Counted from the stretch's first letter, positions 16,963 through 26,005 are shown. The stretch: 64,000 nt of DNA from Litorimonas haliclonae (GCF_965138505.1 NZ_CBCSCO010000001.1:682001-746000); one strand, 5' to 3'. Notes: a model not told the origin generated them from the sequence alone. Translations and numbers: made by a program.

Positions 16963-18420
16963 CTAGTTTTCGTTTTCGGCTAGTTGGACGAAATTGGCTT
17001 CCGAGCCATATAGTCCACCGCCCATCGCAACATGCATACGAACGCGATTGTTTAACCGTTCGGTTCGTGCGTTAATTAATTGTCCTTCAGCCGACAAACG
17101 ACGTGATTGAGCGTCCAATAACTGCAAAATCGTTGCCAAACCCTCAATATATCGAGATTCAAGTCTGTCCTCGGCTTTCTGCGCTTCTTCAACAGATATG
17201 CGCAAGGCCGCCTCACGTTCGCCCAATCGTTGTTCTGCATCTATCGCGTTTTCAACTTCGCTGTAAGCTTGCAATACAGTTTCTACATAAGTTTCAACTT
17301 GAGAACGGAGCTGCGCTTCTTGCCCGTCAATCTGCCCCCTTATACGGCCACCTTGAAAAATTGGCGCCGTGAGCTGAGCCGTCAGTCGAAACGCAATTTC
17401 CGCGAAATCAAAAGTATCTGCCAGGTTCAGCGCTTGTTCGGACGCCCCTCCTGAAAGGCTCAAACTCGGATATAGATTTTTCCTCGCCGCATCGACATTG
17501 AGTCCGGCTTCAGTAATTCTGCGTTCGGCAGCCAAGATATCCGGCCGGCGATTTAGAAGATATTCCGGATTTGACAAACCTTGAAGTGCGGGAAGCTCTG
17601 GCAAGTCTTCAGGAACAAGAAGATCCGCATCCGGGTAGTCGCGCAAGAGAATTTTCAAGTTCCGAATTTGAGCGTCTCGGTTTTGGAGCCGCGTTGCTTG
17701 TAACGCTTGTGCGTTTGCAACGGCGGACCGGGCCAAACGCACATCTGAAGAACCTGTGATTCCGCTTTCAAAACGTCTCAATGTGAGGCGCTGAGCGCGT
17801 TCCTGTGTTTCAATATCCCGCTCGGATAAATCTACGAGCAAGTTGCTCTGAATAATATTAAACCAAAGCTGAGACACTTGCCCCGCTACAGACACTCGTA
17901 CGCCGGCCAGATCTGCCGAACTCGCCGCCGCCGCCGCTTCTGCTGAGCTGACTTGGTCTCTGATCCGGCCAAATAAATCAGCTTCCCAGCTGGCGTTCAG
18001 CCCGAAATCGTAGCTGGTTTGACCTGCCAGAAATCCTGTTCCGCCTTCACTTCGAGACACCGAAGAGCTTAGACCCAAAGTAGGGTACAGCTCAGATCGA
18101 CTTGTTCTTATGCGGGATAATACGACATCCAATTGAGCTCTACTCCGCCCAACCGTTGGGTTTTCCGCCAAGGCTTCGTTGACGAGTTCAACCAATCTTT
18201 GATTTTGAAAGCTGGCGACCCAATCCGCATTGGGCAAAGCGTCCGGCGCGGGTTCAATCCAATCCGGCTCGACCGGAACTGTGGATTTTGCCTCTACAAT
18301 GGTCGGGTCAGGCCCCAACCCGCTCAGCGTTTGACAGGCCGGCAGGGTCAAAACAGCCGCGCCCATCATTAACCCACGCGACCACGCGCTGACTTTCATA
18401 TGTTTCTTAAATGACGGCAT
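16963..18420 (-). CDS. Outer-membrane efflux lipoprotein (TolC/NodT family)
   Basis: The first gene of the RND operon. It encodes a 485-residue outer-membrane factor with lipobox LPAC at residues 26-29. Two repeated OEP domains each contain long coiled-coil helices rich in Ala, Gln, Arg and Glu, and family phrases such as LNASWEADLFGRI and RRPDILAAERR are present. It forms a trimeric exit duct for the pump. The start at 18420 has AGGAG 6 nt upstream; an internal ATG (residue 8) is a less likely alternative. Confidence 0.94.
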   Translation of the reverse strand: MPSFKKHMKVSAWSRGLMMGAAVLTLPACQTLSGLGPDPTIVEAKSTVPVEPDWIEPAPDALPNADWVASFQNQRLVELVNEALAENPTVGRSRAQLDVVLSRIRTSRSELYPTLGLSSSVSRSEGGTGFLAGQTSYDFGLNASWEADLFGRIRDQVSSAEAAAAASSADLAGVRVSVAGQVSQLWFNIIQSNLLVDLSERDIETQERAQRLTLRRFESGITGSSDVRLARSAVANAQALQATRLQNRDAQIRNLKILLRDYPDADLLVPEDLPELPALQGLSNPEYLLNRRPDILAAERRITEAGLNVDAARKNLYPSLSLSGGASEQALNLADTFDFAEIAFRLTAQLTAPIFQGGRIRGQIDGQEAQLRSQVETYVETVLQAYSEVENAIDAEQRLGEREAALRISVEEAQKAEDRLESRYIEGLATILQLLDAQSRRLSAEGQLINARTERLNNRVRMHVAMGGGLYGSEANFVQLAENEN

Positions 18421-18578
18421 AGTAACTCCTTACCCTGTCATTGGCGAATATCATGCCGAAAGTCAACGAAATATTATCGAAAAACAATAATTCTCTGAAT
18501 TTCCCCCAAAGTGAGCGCCCTTTAGCAACCTGCCGTTATTCGCGCAATCTACAAAGCTTTGAACTAAGACTACAAATT

Positions 18579-18592
18579 CGTCATAATTGACG
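18579..18592. promoter_or_regulatory. Perfect inverted repeat between the efflux operon and phoR
   Basis: CGTCA (18579-18583) and TGACG (18588-18592) flank TAAT. This is the only strong palindrome I saw in the 262-nt divergent region between the efflux operon and phoR. It may be an operator for either gene set. The protein that binds it is unknown and no local regulator other than PhoB is present. Confidence 0.35.
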
Positions 18593-18682
18593 TGAAGTGC
18601 AGAGCCTGATTAAAGGCCACAACCCTTGGATTTTTAAATTTGAAAAGGGAAATATCAGGATCGCTTCAGGGGCCCTTATCGG

Positions 18683-20029
18683 ATGACGTCATACCCAGAA
18701 TACGGCCTTCTCGCCTGTATCGGAATCATCGCGCTCCTCGTGTTGGGCGTCGTGATCAACGCCCCGATTTTGACGACCCTTTTACTTGTCGCGGCCTTTA
18801 CACTCCTCTCCTTTGGTTTGAATCAGCTTAGCAAAATGAGGCGAGAGCGGGCGGATAAGCTCTATGGAGGAGGGAGACGCACCCAGCGTCATATTGATAG
18901 TTGGGTCACTGTGATTGACGCCCTACCTGTCGCTTGCGCTCTCATTGATAGCGACAAACGCGTTGTCCATGCCAATACCTTGGCGCAAGAGCTCGCCACC
19001 ATGGATAAATTTGGATTGCCTTTAACCAGTTACCTTCGCAGCCCCGCAATTTCCCAAGCTCTCACTAAGGCTCAAGCCGGCTATAAAACAAACGCGGTCG
19101 AGATACACAAACTTACCCCCACAGAACGATATTTACGGGTAAAATTGACGAAGGCGAGCCTAATCCGTCCTAGCAATGGCCAAAGCTATCTCATGGCCGT
19201 TTTTCACGACATCACCGAAGATCGTCTCAGCCAAATGCAAAAAGCGGACTTTCTCGCCAATGCGTCACACGAGCTAAAAACCCCAATCGCCTCTCTGATG
19301 GGGTATATTGAAACGCTCCGCCATCACGCCAAAGACGATCCGTCGGCGCAAGAGAAATTTCTTGGCATAATGCAATCCCAAGCCGAGCGCATGGTCCGGC
19401 TGATAGACGACCTTCTGTCTTTGCGGAAGATTGAGCAAACCGAACATATCGCTCCGGAAGAAACAGCTAATTTGAACCAGTCTATCACCGCTGCAATGGA
19501 GGCCGTAAAACCGCTCGCCGACAAGCGCGGCGTAACTCTCTCTTTTAACAGCCCCGGTCCGGCGATTACCCGGGCCAATTCGGATGAATCCGTTCAGTTG
19601 TTTCTAAACCTGATTGACAATGCGGTTAAATTCACCCCGTCAGGAAAGTCCGTAAAAATTAAATTACGGTTCGTCCCTGACTGGTCGTCCGCCCTGGCTT
19701 TTCGCGACAGTAAACTTGCCGCAACCTCCCCTAGTCGCCGTATTGCCGAAATGACAAAACCAATGGGAACTCAAGGGGCCTGGCAAGTTCAAGTGAGAGA
19801 TCGTGGTCCGGGCTTTGCAAGAGAACATTTGCCGCGGATTGGCGAACGGTTTTACCGGATCGCAGGGGACCTTTCCTCAAAGGAGAAAGGCACGGGTCTT
19901 GGGCTGGCGATCGTTAAACATATCGTTATTCGACACCGCGCGGGACTTTATATTCGCAGTGCCCATGGCAAAGGGACAGAATTTACGGTCGTCTTTCCCA
20001 ACAGCAAGCCAGAAGAAGAAAACGCGTAA
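18683..20029 (+). CDS. phoR: Phosphate-regulon sensor histidine kinase
   Basis: A membrane sensor kinase of 448 residues that phosphorylates PhoB under phosphate limitation. There are two close N-terminal membrane helices (about 8-28 and 33-50), a PAS-like region (about 75-165), then the HisKA box NASHELKTP with the phospho-accepting His near residue 196. Next come the N box LFLNLIDNAVKF, G1 RDRGPGF with the F box, and the G2 box GTGLGLAIVKH. The lack of a periplasmic sensor domain is typical of PhoR, which senses through PhoU and the Pst transporter. phoU and phoB follow, which settles the identity. Confidence 0.92.
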   Translation: MTSYPEYGLLACIGIIALLVLGVVINAPILTTLLLVAAFTLLSFGLNQLSKMRRERADKLYGGGRRTQRHIDSWVTVIDALPVACALIDSDKRVVHANTLAQELATMDKFGLPLTSYLRSPAISQALTKAQAGYKTNAVEIHKLTPTERYLRVKLTKASLIRPSNGQSYLMAVFHDITEDRLSQMQKADFLANASHELKTPIASLMGYIETLRHHAKDDPSAQEKFLGIMQSQAERMVRLIDDLLSLRKIEQTEHIAPEETANLNQSITAAMEAVKPLADKRGVTLSFNSPGPAITRANSDESVQLFLNLIDNAVKFTPSGKSVKIKLRFVPDWSSALAFRDSKLAATSPSRRIAEMTKPMGTQGAWQVQVRDRGPGFAREHLPRIGERFYRIAGDLSSKEKGTGLGLAIVKHIVIRHRAGLYIRSAHGKGTEFTVVFPNSKPEEENA

Positions 20030-20059
20030 GACTTCTAGGAAGAAAGGGCGAAGACCCTT

Positions 20060-20087
20060 TGTCACAGACATGTCGCCACGGTGTCAT
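20060..20087 (+). promoter_or_regulatory. Triple PHO box upstream of phoU
   Basis: TGTC occurs at 20060, 20071 and 20082, an exact 11-bp period, giving the half-sites TGTCACA, TGTCGCC and TGTCATA. Two make a standard PHO box and the third extends it. A TATAAA at 20096-20101 lies 8 nt after the last half-site, so the box replaces a -35 element, as in PhoB-activated promoters. It implies an internal, phosphate-responsive promoter for phoU-phoB. Confidence 0.8.
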
Positions 20088-20134
20088 AAATCTGCTATAA
20101 AAGCGACATAGAGCAAGCTCCAAGAGGAGATAAC

Positions 20135-20839
20135 ATGGCAGCTATGGCCGATCATATTGTTAGCGGATACGACGCAGACCTTAATGCCCTTAATGCGCAA
20201 ATCTCTGAGATGGGTAGTATTACAGAGACCATGTTGTCCGATGTTATACGCTCTCTTAAAAAACGCGACAATGAGTTGGCGGAAGCCGTTATTGAACAGG
20301 ACAGTGAAGTTAATCGTCTCCAAAGAGAGGTCGATGAAAACTCTATGCGGATCATGGCCCTGCGCCACCCTATGGCCTCTGACCTCCGCCGTGTCATCGG
20401 AGCCGTCCGAGTCGCCAATGATCTGGAACGCGTTGGCGATCTATCTGAAGGCGTTGCCAAGCGCACCCTCTCTCTGAATGAGGTTGACCGCATCAGCCAC
20501 GCCAAAGGTGTGGCGCGTATGGGTAAAATGGTTAAATCCCAGCTTTCTCAAGCGCTGGACGCCCTGCTACGCGAAGACGCCGATTTGGCTGTCCAGGTCT
20601 GGCTGGCGGACGACGATGTTGATGAGATGTACAACTCTATTTTTCGGGAATTGCTGACATATATGATGGGCGATCCGAGAACAATTTCCGCCTGCGCCTC
20701 GCTTTTATTTGTTGCAAAAAATCTCGAGCGCATCGGCGACCATGCTAATAATATCTGCGAAGCTATTTATTTCACGGTGAATGGCACACAATTGATTGCG
20801 GACCCCCGTGTCATCAAAGCTAGAAAGGGGGGAAAGTAA
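20135..20839 (+). CDS. phoU: Phosphate transport system regulator PhoU
   Basis: A 234-residue all-helical cytoplasmic protein made of two PhoU repeats. The first contains ALRHPMASDLRRVIGAVRVAND and the second contains LLFVAKNLERIGDHANNI, with the conserved E/D-xxxD metal-binding pattern. It couples the Pst transporter to PhoR and keeps the regulon off when phosphate is plentiful. It lies between phoR and phoB behind a triple PHO box, with AGAGGAG about 6 nt before the start. No pst genes are in this cluster. Confidence 0.95.
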   Translation: MAAMADHIVSGYDADLNALNAQISEMGSITETMLSDVIRSLKKRDNELAEAVIEQDSEVNRLQREVDENSMRIMALRHPMASDLRRVIGAVRVANDLERVGDLSEGVAKRTLSLNEVDRISHAKGVARMGKMVKSQLSQALDALLREDADLAVQVWLADDDVDEMYNSIFRELLTYMMGDPRTISACASLLFVAKNLERIGDHANNICEAIYFTVNGTQLIADPRVIKARKGGK

Positions 20840-20857
20840 TTTCCCCAGCCCATCTCT

Positions 20858-21550
20858 ATGAAACCTTTTGTCCTGATTGTCGAAGACGAAGACGCCCTGT
20901 CAACGCTTCTAGAGTATAACTTTTCCAAAGAAGGATATGACACGGCGATTGCCGAGGATGGAGAAGAGGCTCTCTTAATTGCCGAAGAACGCGCTCCGGA
21001 TCTGATATTACTGGACTGGATGCTCCCTAAACTCTCTGGCGTTGAAGTCTGCCGCCGCCTGCGCCGTCGCAAAGAAACCGTCAGCACGCCTATTATCATG
21101 CTCACCGCGCGCGGAGATGAAACTGATAAAGTGACAGGTCTGGATTACGGGGCGGATGATTATCTGGTGAAGCCTTTTTCCATGCCCGAGCTTTTTGCGC
21201 GGACACGGTCTCTCTTGCGGCGCGCCCAGCCATCTCTCCTGCAGGACATCATCACGCAAGGCGATATCGAAGTAGATATGCAAGCATTTCGAGTAAAACG
21301 CGGCGAAAACACCGTGCATTTGGGCCCGACGGAATTTCGCCTTCTAGAACATTTCATCAAAAACCCAGGGCGCGTTTTTTCGCGAGAACAACTTCTCGAC
21401 GCCGTCTGGGGCCGAGACGTCTATGTCGAAGCCCGCACCGTCGATGTCCATATTGGCCGGTTGAGAAAAGCCCTCGGCGCGCCAAAGAAACCAGACCCAA
21501 TCCGAACCGTCAGGTCTGCCGGATACGCGTTCGAGCCTAAACTGGCTTAA
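20858..21550 (+). CDS. phoB: Phosphate-regulon response regulator
   Basis: An OmpR/PhoB-type transcription factor of 230 residues. The receiver domain has the acidic pair E9-D10, the phospho-acceptor D53 (LLDWMLP) and the conserved Lys in LVKPFS. The C-terminal winged helix contains GPTEFRLLEHF and the recognition-helix region VDVHIGRLRKAL. It is activated by PhoR and binds PHO boxes, including the one in front of phoU. It follows phoU by 18 nt. Its stop is 3 nt from the convergent lipoprotein gene. Confidence 0.95.
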   Translation: MKPFVLIVEDEDALSTLLEYNFSKEGYDTAIAEDGEEALLIAEERAPDLILLDWMLPKLSGVEVCRRLRRRKETVSTPIIMLTARGDETDKVTGLDYGADDYLVKPFSMPELFARTRSLLRRAQPSLLQDIITQGDIEVDMQAFRVKRGENTVHLGPTEFRLLEHFIKNPGRVFSREQLLDAVWGRDVYVEARTVDVHIGRLRKALGAPKKPDPIRTVRSAGYAFEPKLA

Positions 21551-21553
21551 AAA

Positions 21554-23020
21554 TTAGTGGAACTTTTCCGCATACCCGCTAGCGACTAAAATATCATGCG
21601 GGTTTTTAACGTATAAGAGGTCTCTGACCGCCTGCTCTTTGTCCTCTGCCTGTTTATAGTAAGCTTCGGCAATTCTAGCCCCTAGAAAATATCCGACATC
21701 TGCATGCCAATCCGCTGAGATATTGGAACTGTTATTTCCGATCCAGTTGCTTAAGTCGTTTCCATCCATTTCCTCTACAAACCGGGCCCAAATGCGGGTC
21801 TCATGTTGCAAGCCCCACTCATAATAAGGTGGATTAGATTGTTCAGGAAGAGCGAGCTTTGCAAGAAAATCCGCCGAACCCTCCTGAAGAACTGACAATA
21901 AAAGAGAAGGTTCGCCAGAATAAGATTGCATTGCATGAACCTGCTCATGCACGACGACCCAAGGCAAGCTTTCCAAGCTAAAGGACTGAAGCACTTTTTG
22001 GAACCCCTTGGAAATGCCGTCTAGCGGAACACCTTCTGTCCATGACCAAACATCAAGTCCGATCAACATTCCCTCCTCACCCGCCGTGCCCCCGGAATTT
22101 AATCGACCAATAACGAACGTGACAGGGGGAAAATAGGCCTCCGGATAGATCGCCTTAAATCGGCGAAATCCAGCTCTGATATCAACGCCATAGCCTTCCG
22201 CTGTTAAGGTTCTATCTCGAATACCGTCATAAAACCCAGGGATTTCATCTATTCTTTTAACGAGCTCTTCGGCTGTTCCCGTTTTTATCCAATGATAATC
22301 AATCAGTCCCGGAGACCCTTCGGCGAGATAAAAATGGCGGAAAATGGCAGCTTTTTTTTCATCACTCTCTTCATTCAATGCTAAGTCATAAGCCTTCCAA
22401 AACCTTTTAACATCGGAGAAAACAAGTGGGGTTTTTTCCGGGTCTTGATAGCGTTTCTCAAAAATATTGCGATTATTTTCTAGTTTGGAAATAATGGATT
22501 GAAAGGCCTCTTCGTCACGTAAGGCGGAATACTTCGCAGAAAATTCCACGTAATCCGACCATCTTGCTCCTTTCTCCGCAGCCTCTTGCAAGGCGTTAAG
22601 GGCCAACGCTTTCTCACTTGCTTTCACATAGTGCTCCGCCGCACTCAACAAGAGCGTACGGCTTGAGCTCGATGGAAAACTCTCCCCAAGGTTGGCTGCT
22701 TTTTCATAAAGCTGGGCGGCCTGAAAATAGTTCTCTTCTTCAACATATAATCCCGCTTGCTCTCTAAGAATACGGACTGAGGCATAGTCCCCTAGCCATT
22801 GGGCGGCGGACATAGGGTGAGCTTCATTGACAACATTGCTCTCAGTTTGAGCTTCAGCTATCTCATCAGGTAAGACTACGTGCTTTTCCAGAGCATTATA
22901 GTTGACACTTTCTTGTTCGGCCGGAGAGCATGACACCACGAAGAGGCACAACGTCATGCAACCCAAAATTCGTGCCAACATTCTCACCCGTAAACCTAAA
23001 ATTCGTGCCAACATTTTCAT
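21554..23020 (-). CDS. Predicted zinc-metallopeptidase lipoprotein
   Basis: A 488-residue lipoprotein (lipobox VVSC) with a helical, TPR-like N-terminal half. A C-terminal peptidase-like domain contains VVVHEQVHAM (HExxH), followed about 25 residues on by LQEGSADFLAKL, whose Glu fits a third zinc ligand of gluzincins. This layout resembles the DUF2268-type predicted Zn-proteases. The N-terminus carries a duplicated MLARILG caused by a 33-bp tandem duplication, so the start may be the second copy at 22981 (preceded by GGGTGA) instead of 23020, which lacks a ribosome binding site. The gene looks more AT-rich than its neighbours, a possible sign of transfer. Confidence 0.7.
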   Translation of the reverse strand: MKMLARILGLRVRMLARILGCMTLCLFVVSCSPAEQESVNYNALEKHVVLPDEIAEAQTESNVVNEAHPMSAAQWLGDYASVRILREQAGLYVEEENYFQAAQLYEKAANLGESFPSSSSRTLLLSAAEHYVKASEKALALNALQEAAEKGARWSDYVEFSAKYSALRDEEAFQSIISKLENNRNIFEKRYQDPEKTPLVFSDVKRFWKAYDLALNEESDEKKAAIFRHFYLAEGSPGLIDYHWIKTGTAEELVKRIDEIPGFYDGIRDRTLTAEGYGVDIRAGFRRFKAIYPEAYFPPVTFVIGRLNSGGTAGEEGMLIGLDVWSWTEGVPLDGISKGFQKVLQSFSLESLPWVVVHEQVHAMQSYSGEPSLLLSVLQEGSADFLAKLALPEQSNPPYYEWGLQHETRIWARFVEEMDGNDLSNWIGNNSSNISADWHADVGYFLGARIAEAYYKQAEDKEQAVRDLLYVKNPHDILVASGYAEKFH

Positions 23021-23030
23021 CTGTTGCTAG
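22965..23030. repeat. 33-bp tandem duplication at a gene start
   Basis: The 18-bp sequence AAAATTCGTGCCAACATT occurs at 22965-22982 and again at 22998-23015, a 33-bp (11-codon) period, with the rest of the unit diverged. It duplicates the first codons (MLARILG) of the lipoprotein gene in frame. Confidence 0.85.
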
Positions 23031-23039
23031 GCTAACTTC

Positions 23040-24233
23040 TTACAAAACATCCAGAATGGCTTTGGCCAATTGCGGGATGTTATTTTTATTGGCTCCGGCG
23101 ATATTTATCCGTCCGGAATTTGTCATGTAGATAGAATATTTCTCCCGCAAGGCTTCCGCCTGCTCCGGCGAGACAGGCAAAGTCGAGAACATGCCATTCT
23201 GGTTTTTCACCGCGGCCGCAATCGTTTCGGCGCCCTGCACAGACAGCGCTTCTGAGAGCTGACGGCGCAAATCAATCATGCGGGTGCGCATTTCATCCAA
23301 CTCCTCAACCCACAATTTACGAAGAGACTTGTCGCCTAGAATGCGCGCCACGAGCGCCGCTCCGTGATCAGGCGGCATAGAGATGATCTTACGCTGTATA
23401 GACCCAAGCTGGCTCTGCGCGATTTTGGCAGTATCTTCGTCTTTTGCGACAACTACAATCAGGCCGACGCGTTCGCGGTAAAGACCAAAATTCTTAGAGC
23501 AACTTGCGGCGACCAAGGCCTCCGGGCAAATTTCCAATATCTTGCGAAGGCCGTAAACGTCGTCTTCCATACCGCGTCCCAGACCGAAATAGGCGAGGTC
23601 GACGTAAGGAATTAAGGACTCATTTTTCAAGAAATCAGCGAGAATATCCCACTGAGCATGTGTCAGGTCAGCACCTGTGGGGTTATGGCAGCAGCCATGC
23701 AAGAGCACGACATCGCCCGGTTTGGCTTTGGCGCGTAAGTGATCCAGCATGTCATGAAAATCGACGCCCAAAGTCTCGCGGTTATAATAGGGGTAATAAT
23801 CAATCTTAAGTCCCGCAGAGCTGATAAGCGGAATATGATTGGCCCAAGTCGGCGTGCTGGCCCAGACCGTCGTGTCCGGCGCGGCTGATTTAATCACCTC
23901 TGCGCCAATCCGCAAAGCTCCGGAGCCACCTGCTGATTGAGATGTGGCAATTCGGTTTTCAGTAATAACCGGATTTGTCTCGCCAAACATCATTTCGACC
24001 ATAGCTTGACGAAAATCGGGACGACCCACAGTGGAGACATAAGTTTTAGTGGTCTCTTCTTTCCACCAAAGTTTCTCGGCCTCTTTGACGGCTTTCATGA
24101 CGCGTGTTTCTCCGGCGTCATCCTTATAAACGCCAACGCCCAAATCAATTTTATCAGGGTTTTTATCCGCTTTGCAGGCTTCCATCAGAGCAATAATGGC
24201 ATCCGGCGGGCGAGGTACGAGATATTCAAACAT
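23040..24233 (-). CDS. Class I aromatic/aspartate aminotransferase
   Basis: A PLP-dependent transaminase of 397 residues, closest in character to the TyrB/AspC (Ib) subgroup. It begins with PPDAIIALMEACKAD and has LGVGVYKDD, the cofactor-binding HGCCHNPTG with the PLP-contacting Asn/Asp region PYVDLAYFG, and the Schiff-base Lys in SCSKNFGLY. The C-terminal NSGRINIAG supplies the substrate-carboxylate Arg. It moves amino groups between aromatic amino acids or aspartate and 2-oxoglutarate. Prephenate dehydratase and pheST in the same window are metabolically related but not in the same operon. TyrB versus AspC cannot be decided here. Confidence 0.92.
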   Translation of the reverse strand: MFEYLVPRPPDAIIALMEACKADKNPDKIDLGVGVYKDDAGETRVMKAVKEAEKLWWKEETTKTYVSTVGRPDFRQAMVEMMFGETNPVITENRIATSQSAGGSGALRIGAEVIKSAAPDTTVWASTPTWANHIPLISSAGLKIDYYPYYNRETLGVDFHDMLDHLRAKAKPGDVVLLHGCCHNPTGADLTHAQWDILADFLKNESLIPYVDLAYFGLGRGMEDDVYGLRKILEICPEALVAASCSKNFGLYRERVGLIVVVAKDEDTAKIAQSQLGSIQRKIISMPPDHGAALVARILGDKSLRKLWVEELDEMRTRMIDLRRQLSEALSVQGAETIAAAVKNQNGMFSTLPVSPEQAEALREKYSIYMTNSGRINIAGANKNNIPQLAKAILDVL

Positions 24234-24426
24234 AATGTGTTTCCGGCTAGCTAAGAATTAAGGCGTCATGATTTAAAATAGGGCTATATCAGGGCACAAG
24301 GATTTTTAAAGCGCTCAAAGCGCAGTTTACTCCCAGAAATCACGCTTTTTCATTTGGCATGAGTCAATTCCCTCGCCTATGGTCGCAAAAATTTTGAAGG
24401 ACCCCTCAAGAGGGCTGGGAGATATA

Positions 24427-25893
24427 ATGTCATTTGAAGAAATTCTTAACTTCGTCAATTCGCAGGTCTGGGGTTGGCCCATGTTGGGGCTATTGCTTTT
24501 AACGGGTTTGTATCTGACCTTTGGTCTGCGCCTTCTTTCGGTCGTGCGCATTCCTTATGCTTTCAAACAGCTCTTCAAAAAACGAACCGGGAATGAAGAT
24601 GAGGGAGATGTCTCGCCTTTTGCGGCGCTAATGACGGCCCTCTCCTCCACTATCGGGACGGGTAATATTGCGGGCGTCGCCGCGGCCATTGCGATTGGCG
24701 GCCCCGGCGCCGTTTTCTGGATGTGGATGACCGCCATTGTCGGCACAGCCACAAAATTCTCCGAAGGCGTATTGGCCGTTCGATTTCGTGAAATCGACAA
24801 AAACGGTAATCGTCAGGGCGGACCCATGTATTATATCAAAAACGGTTTGGGCCCGAAATGGAAATGGCTCGCCTATACTTTTGCCTTTTTCGGATTCTTT
24901 GCGGCGCTCGGAACGGGCGCCTCTATTCAGTCCAATTCTGTGGCCGATGCTCTGAGAAGTACTTATGGTCTCAGCCCGTGGATTACGGCGGTCTTTATCG
25001 CCGGCGGCGCTGCGGCGGTGATTATTGGCGGAATTAAACGGATCGGCGTGGTGGCCTCTTCCGTTGTGCCGATCATGGCGGGACTTTACCTCTTGGCAGG
25101 AATTACCGTCATAATTATGCATGCCAACGCAATTCCAGAGGCGTTCGGAAGAATCTTTGCAGGCGCGTTTGGTCTGCAAACAGCCGGAACAGGTATCTCT
25201 GTCGGTCTATTAGTGCTTGCAATGCAAAAAGGTGTCGCCCGCGGCATTTTCTCGAACGAAGCCGGACAAGGCTCCGCGCCGATTGCTCACGCCGCGGCGC
25301 GGAACAATGACCCCGTAAACCAGGGCATCATCGCCATGTTGGGCACAATTATCGATACACTTATTGTTTGTACGATTACCGCTTTGGTAATCCTGACCTC
25401 CGGCGTCATCCCAACGGAATGTATCGCCAGCCCTGAAAACCTACAGACCCTCATGACCGGTTTACAGCCTCCGGGATGTGATACAGGCGCGCCTCTAACG
25501 GCCTCGGCTTTTGACGCCAGCTTGTTTGGATGGGGCGGTCATATTGTGGCCATCGGCCTGACGGTCTTTGCGTTCACCACCATTCTTGGTTGGAGTTATT
25601 ATGGCGAGCGTTGCTCTGCCTTCTTGTTCACCGAGAAGTCCATTCCGATTTATCGTATTCTGTGGATATTGGTTGTCTTCTCATCAGCCGCCGCAATTGC
25701 GCTGCAAGATCAAGTCGGAAACATCGTCAACCTCTTCTGGCTGATGGCCGATACTTTGACGGGGCTCATGGCCGCGCCAAACCTCATCGGTATCATCCTG
25801 CTGTCACCCATCGTCTTTAAATTGGCGAAAGAATATTTCGACAAGGACAAAACCGCGAGAGACGGTCTGATCGATCAGGAAGACCTGCCTTAA
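24427..25893 (+). CDS. Alanine/glycine:cation symporter (AGCS family)
   Basis: A sodium- or proton-coupled amino-acid permease of 488 residues. The family features are visible: STIGTGNIAGVAAA (about 75-90), GGPGAVFWMW, the signature PMYYIKNGLG, and GIFSNEAGQGSAPIAHA in the middle, with about ten membrane helices. The frame is open to an ATG at 24379, but the ATG at 24427 has GGGAG about 7 nt before it and matches family N-termini (FEEILNFVNSQVWGWPML). It is followed by a strong terminator. Confidence 0.93.
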   Translation: MSFEEILNFVNSQVWGWPMLGLLLLTGLYLTFGLRLLSVVRIPYAFKQLFKKRTGNEDEGDVSPFAALMTALSSTIGTGNIAGVAAAIAIGGPGAVFWMWMTAIVGTATKFSEGVLAVRFREIDKNGNRQGGPMYYIKNGLGPKWKWLAYTFAFFGFFAALGTGASIQSNSVADALRSTYGLSPWITAVFIAGGAAAVIIGGIKRIGVVASSVVPIMAGLYLLAGITVIIMHANAIPEAFGRIFAGAFGLQTAGTGISVGLLVLAMQKGVARGIFSNEAGQGSAPIAHAAARNNDPVNQGIIAMLGTIIDTLIVCTITALVILTSGVIPTECIASPENLQTLMTGLQPPGCDTGAPLTASAFDASLFGWGGHIVAIGLTVFAFTTILGWSYYGERCSAFLFTEKSIPIYRILWILVVFSSAAAIALQDQVGNIVNLFWLMADTLTGLMAAPNLIGIILLSPIVFKLAKEYFDKDKTARDGLIDQEDLP

Positions 25894-25917
25894 TCTTTAG
25901 TAAAATTTAAAAATTGG

Positions 25918-25946
25918 AACCCCGGCACTGTGCCGGGGTTTTTTAT
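25918..25946 (+). terminator. Rho-independent terminator after the AGCS symporter
   Basis: CCCCGGCA (25920-25927) and TGCCGGGG (25931-25938) form a stem with a 3-nt loop, extended by AA/TT, followed by six T. It separates the symporter gene from chpT. Confidence 0.93.
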
Positions 25947-26005
25947 TTGTCGTGCAGAGCAAATCAGCCCAGAAGAGAAATATAGAAATTTTCGGAGTGT
26001 GACTC

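Noticed and set aside
24306..24325. Short GCGCT/AGCGC hairpin upstream of the aminotransferase gene
   Set aside because: Five-bp arms, no T-run in either direction and no conserved operator sequence.
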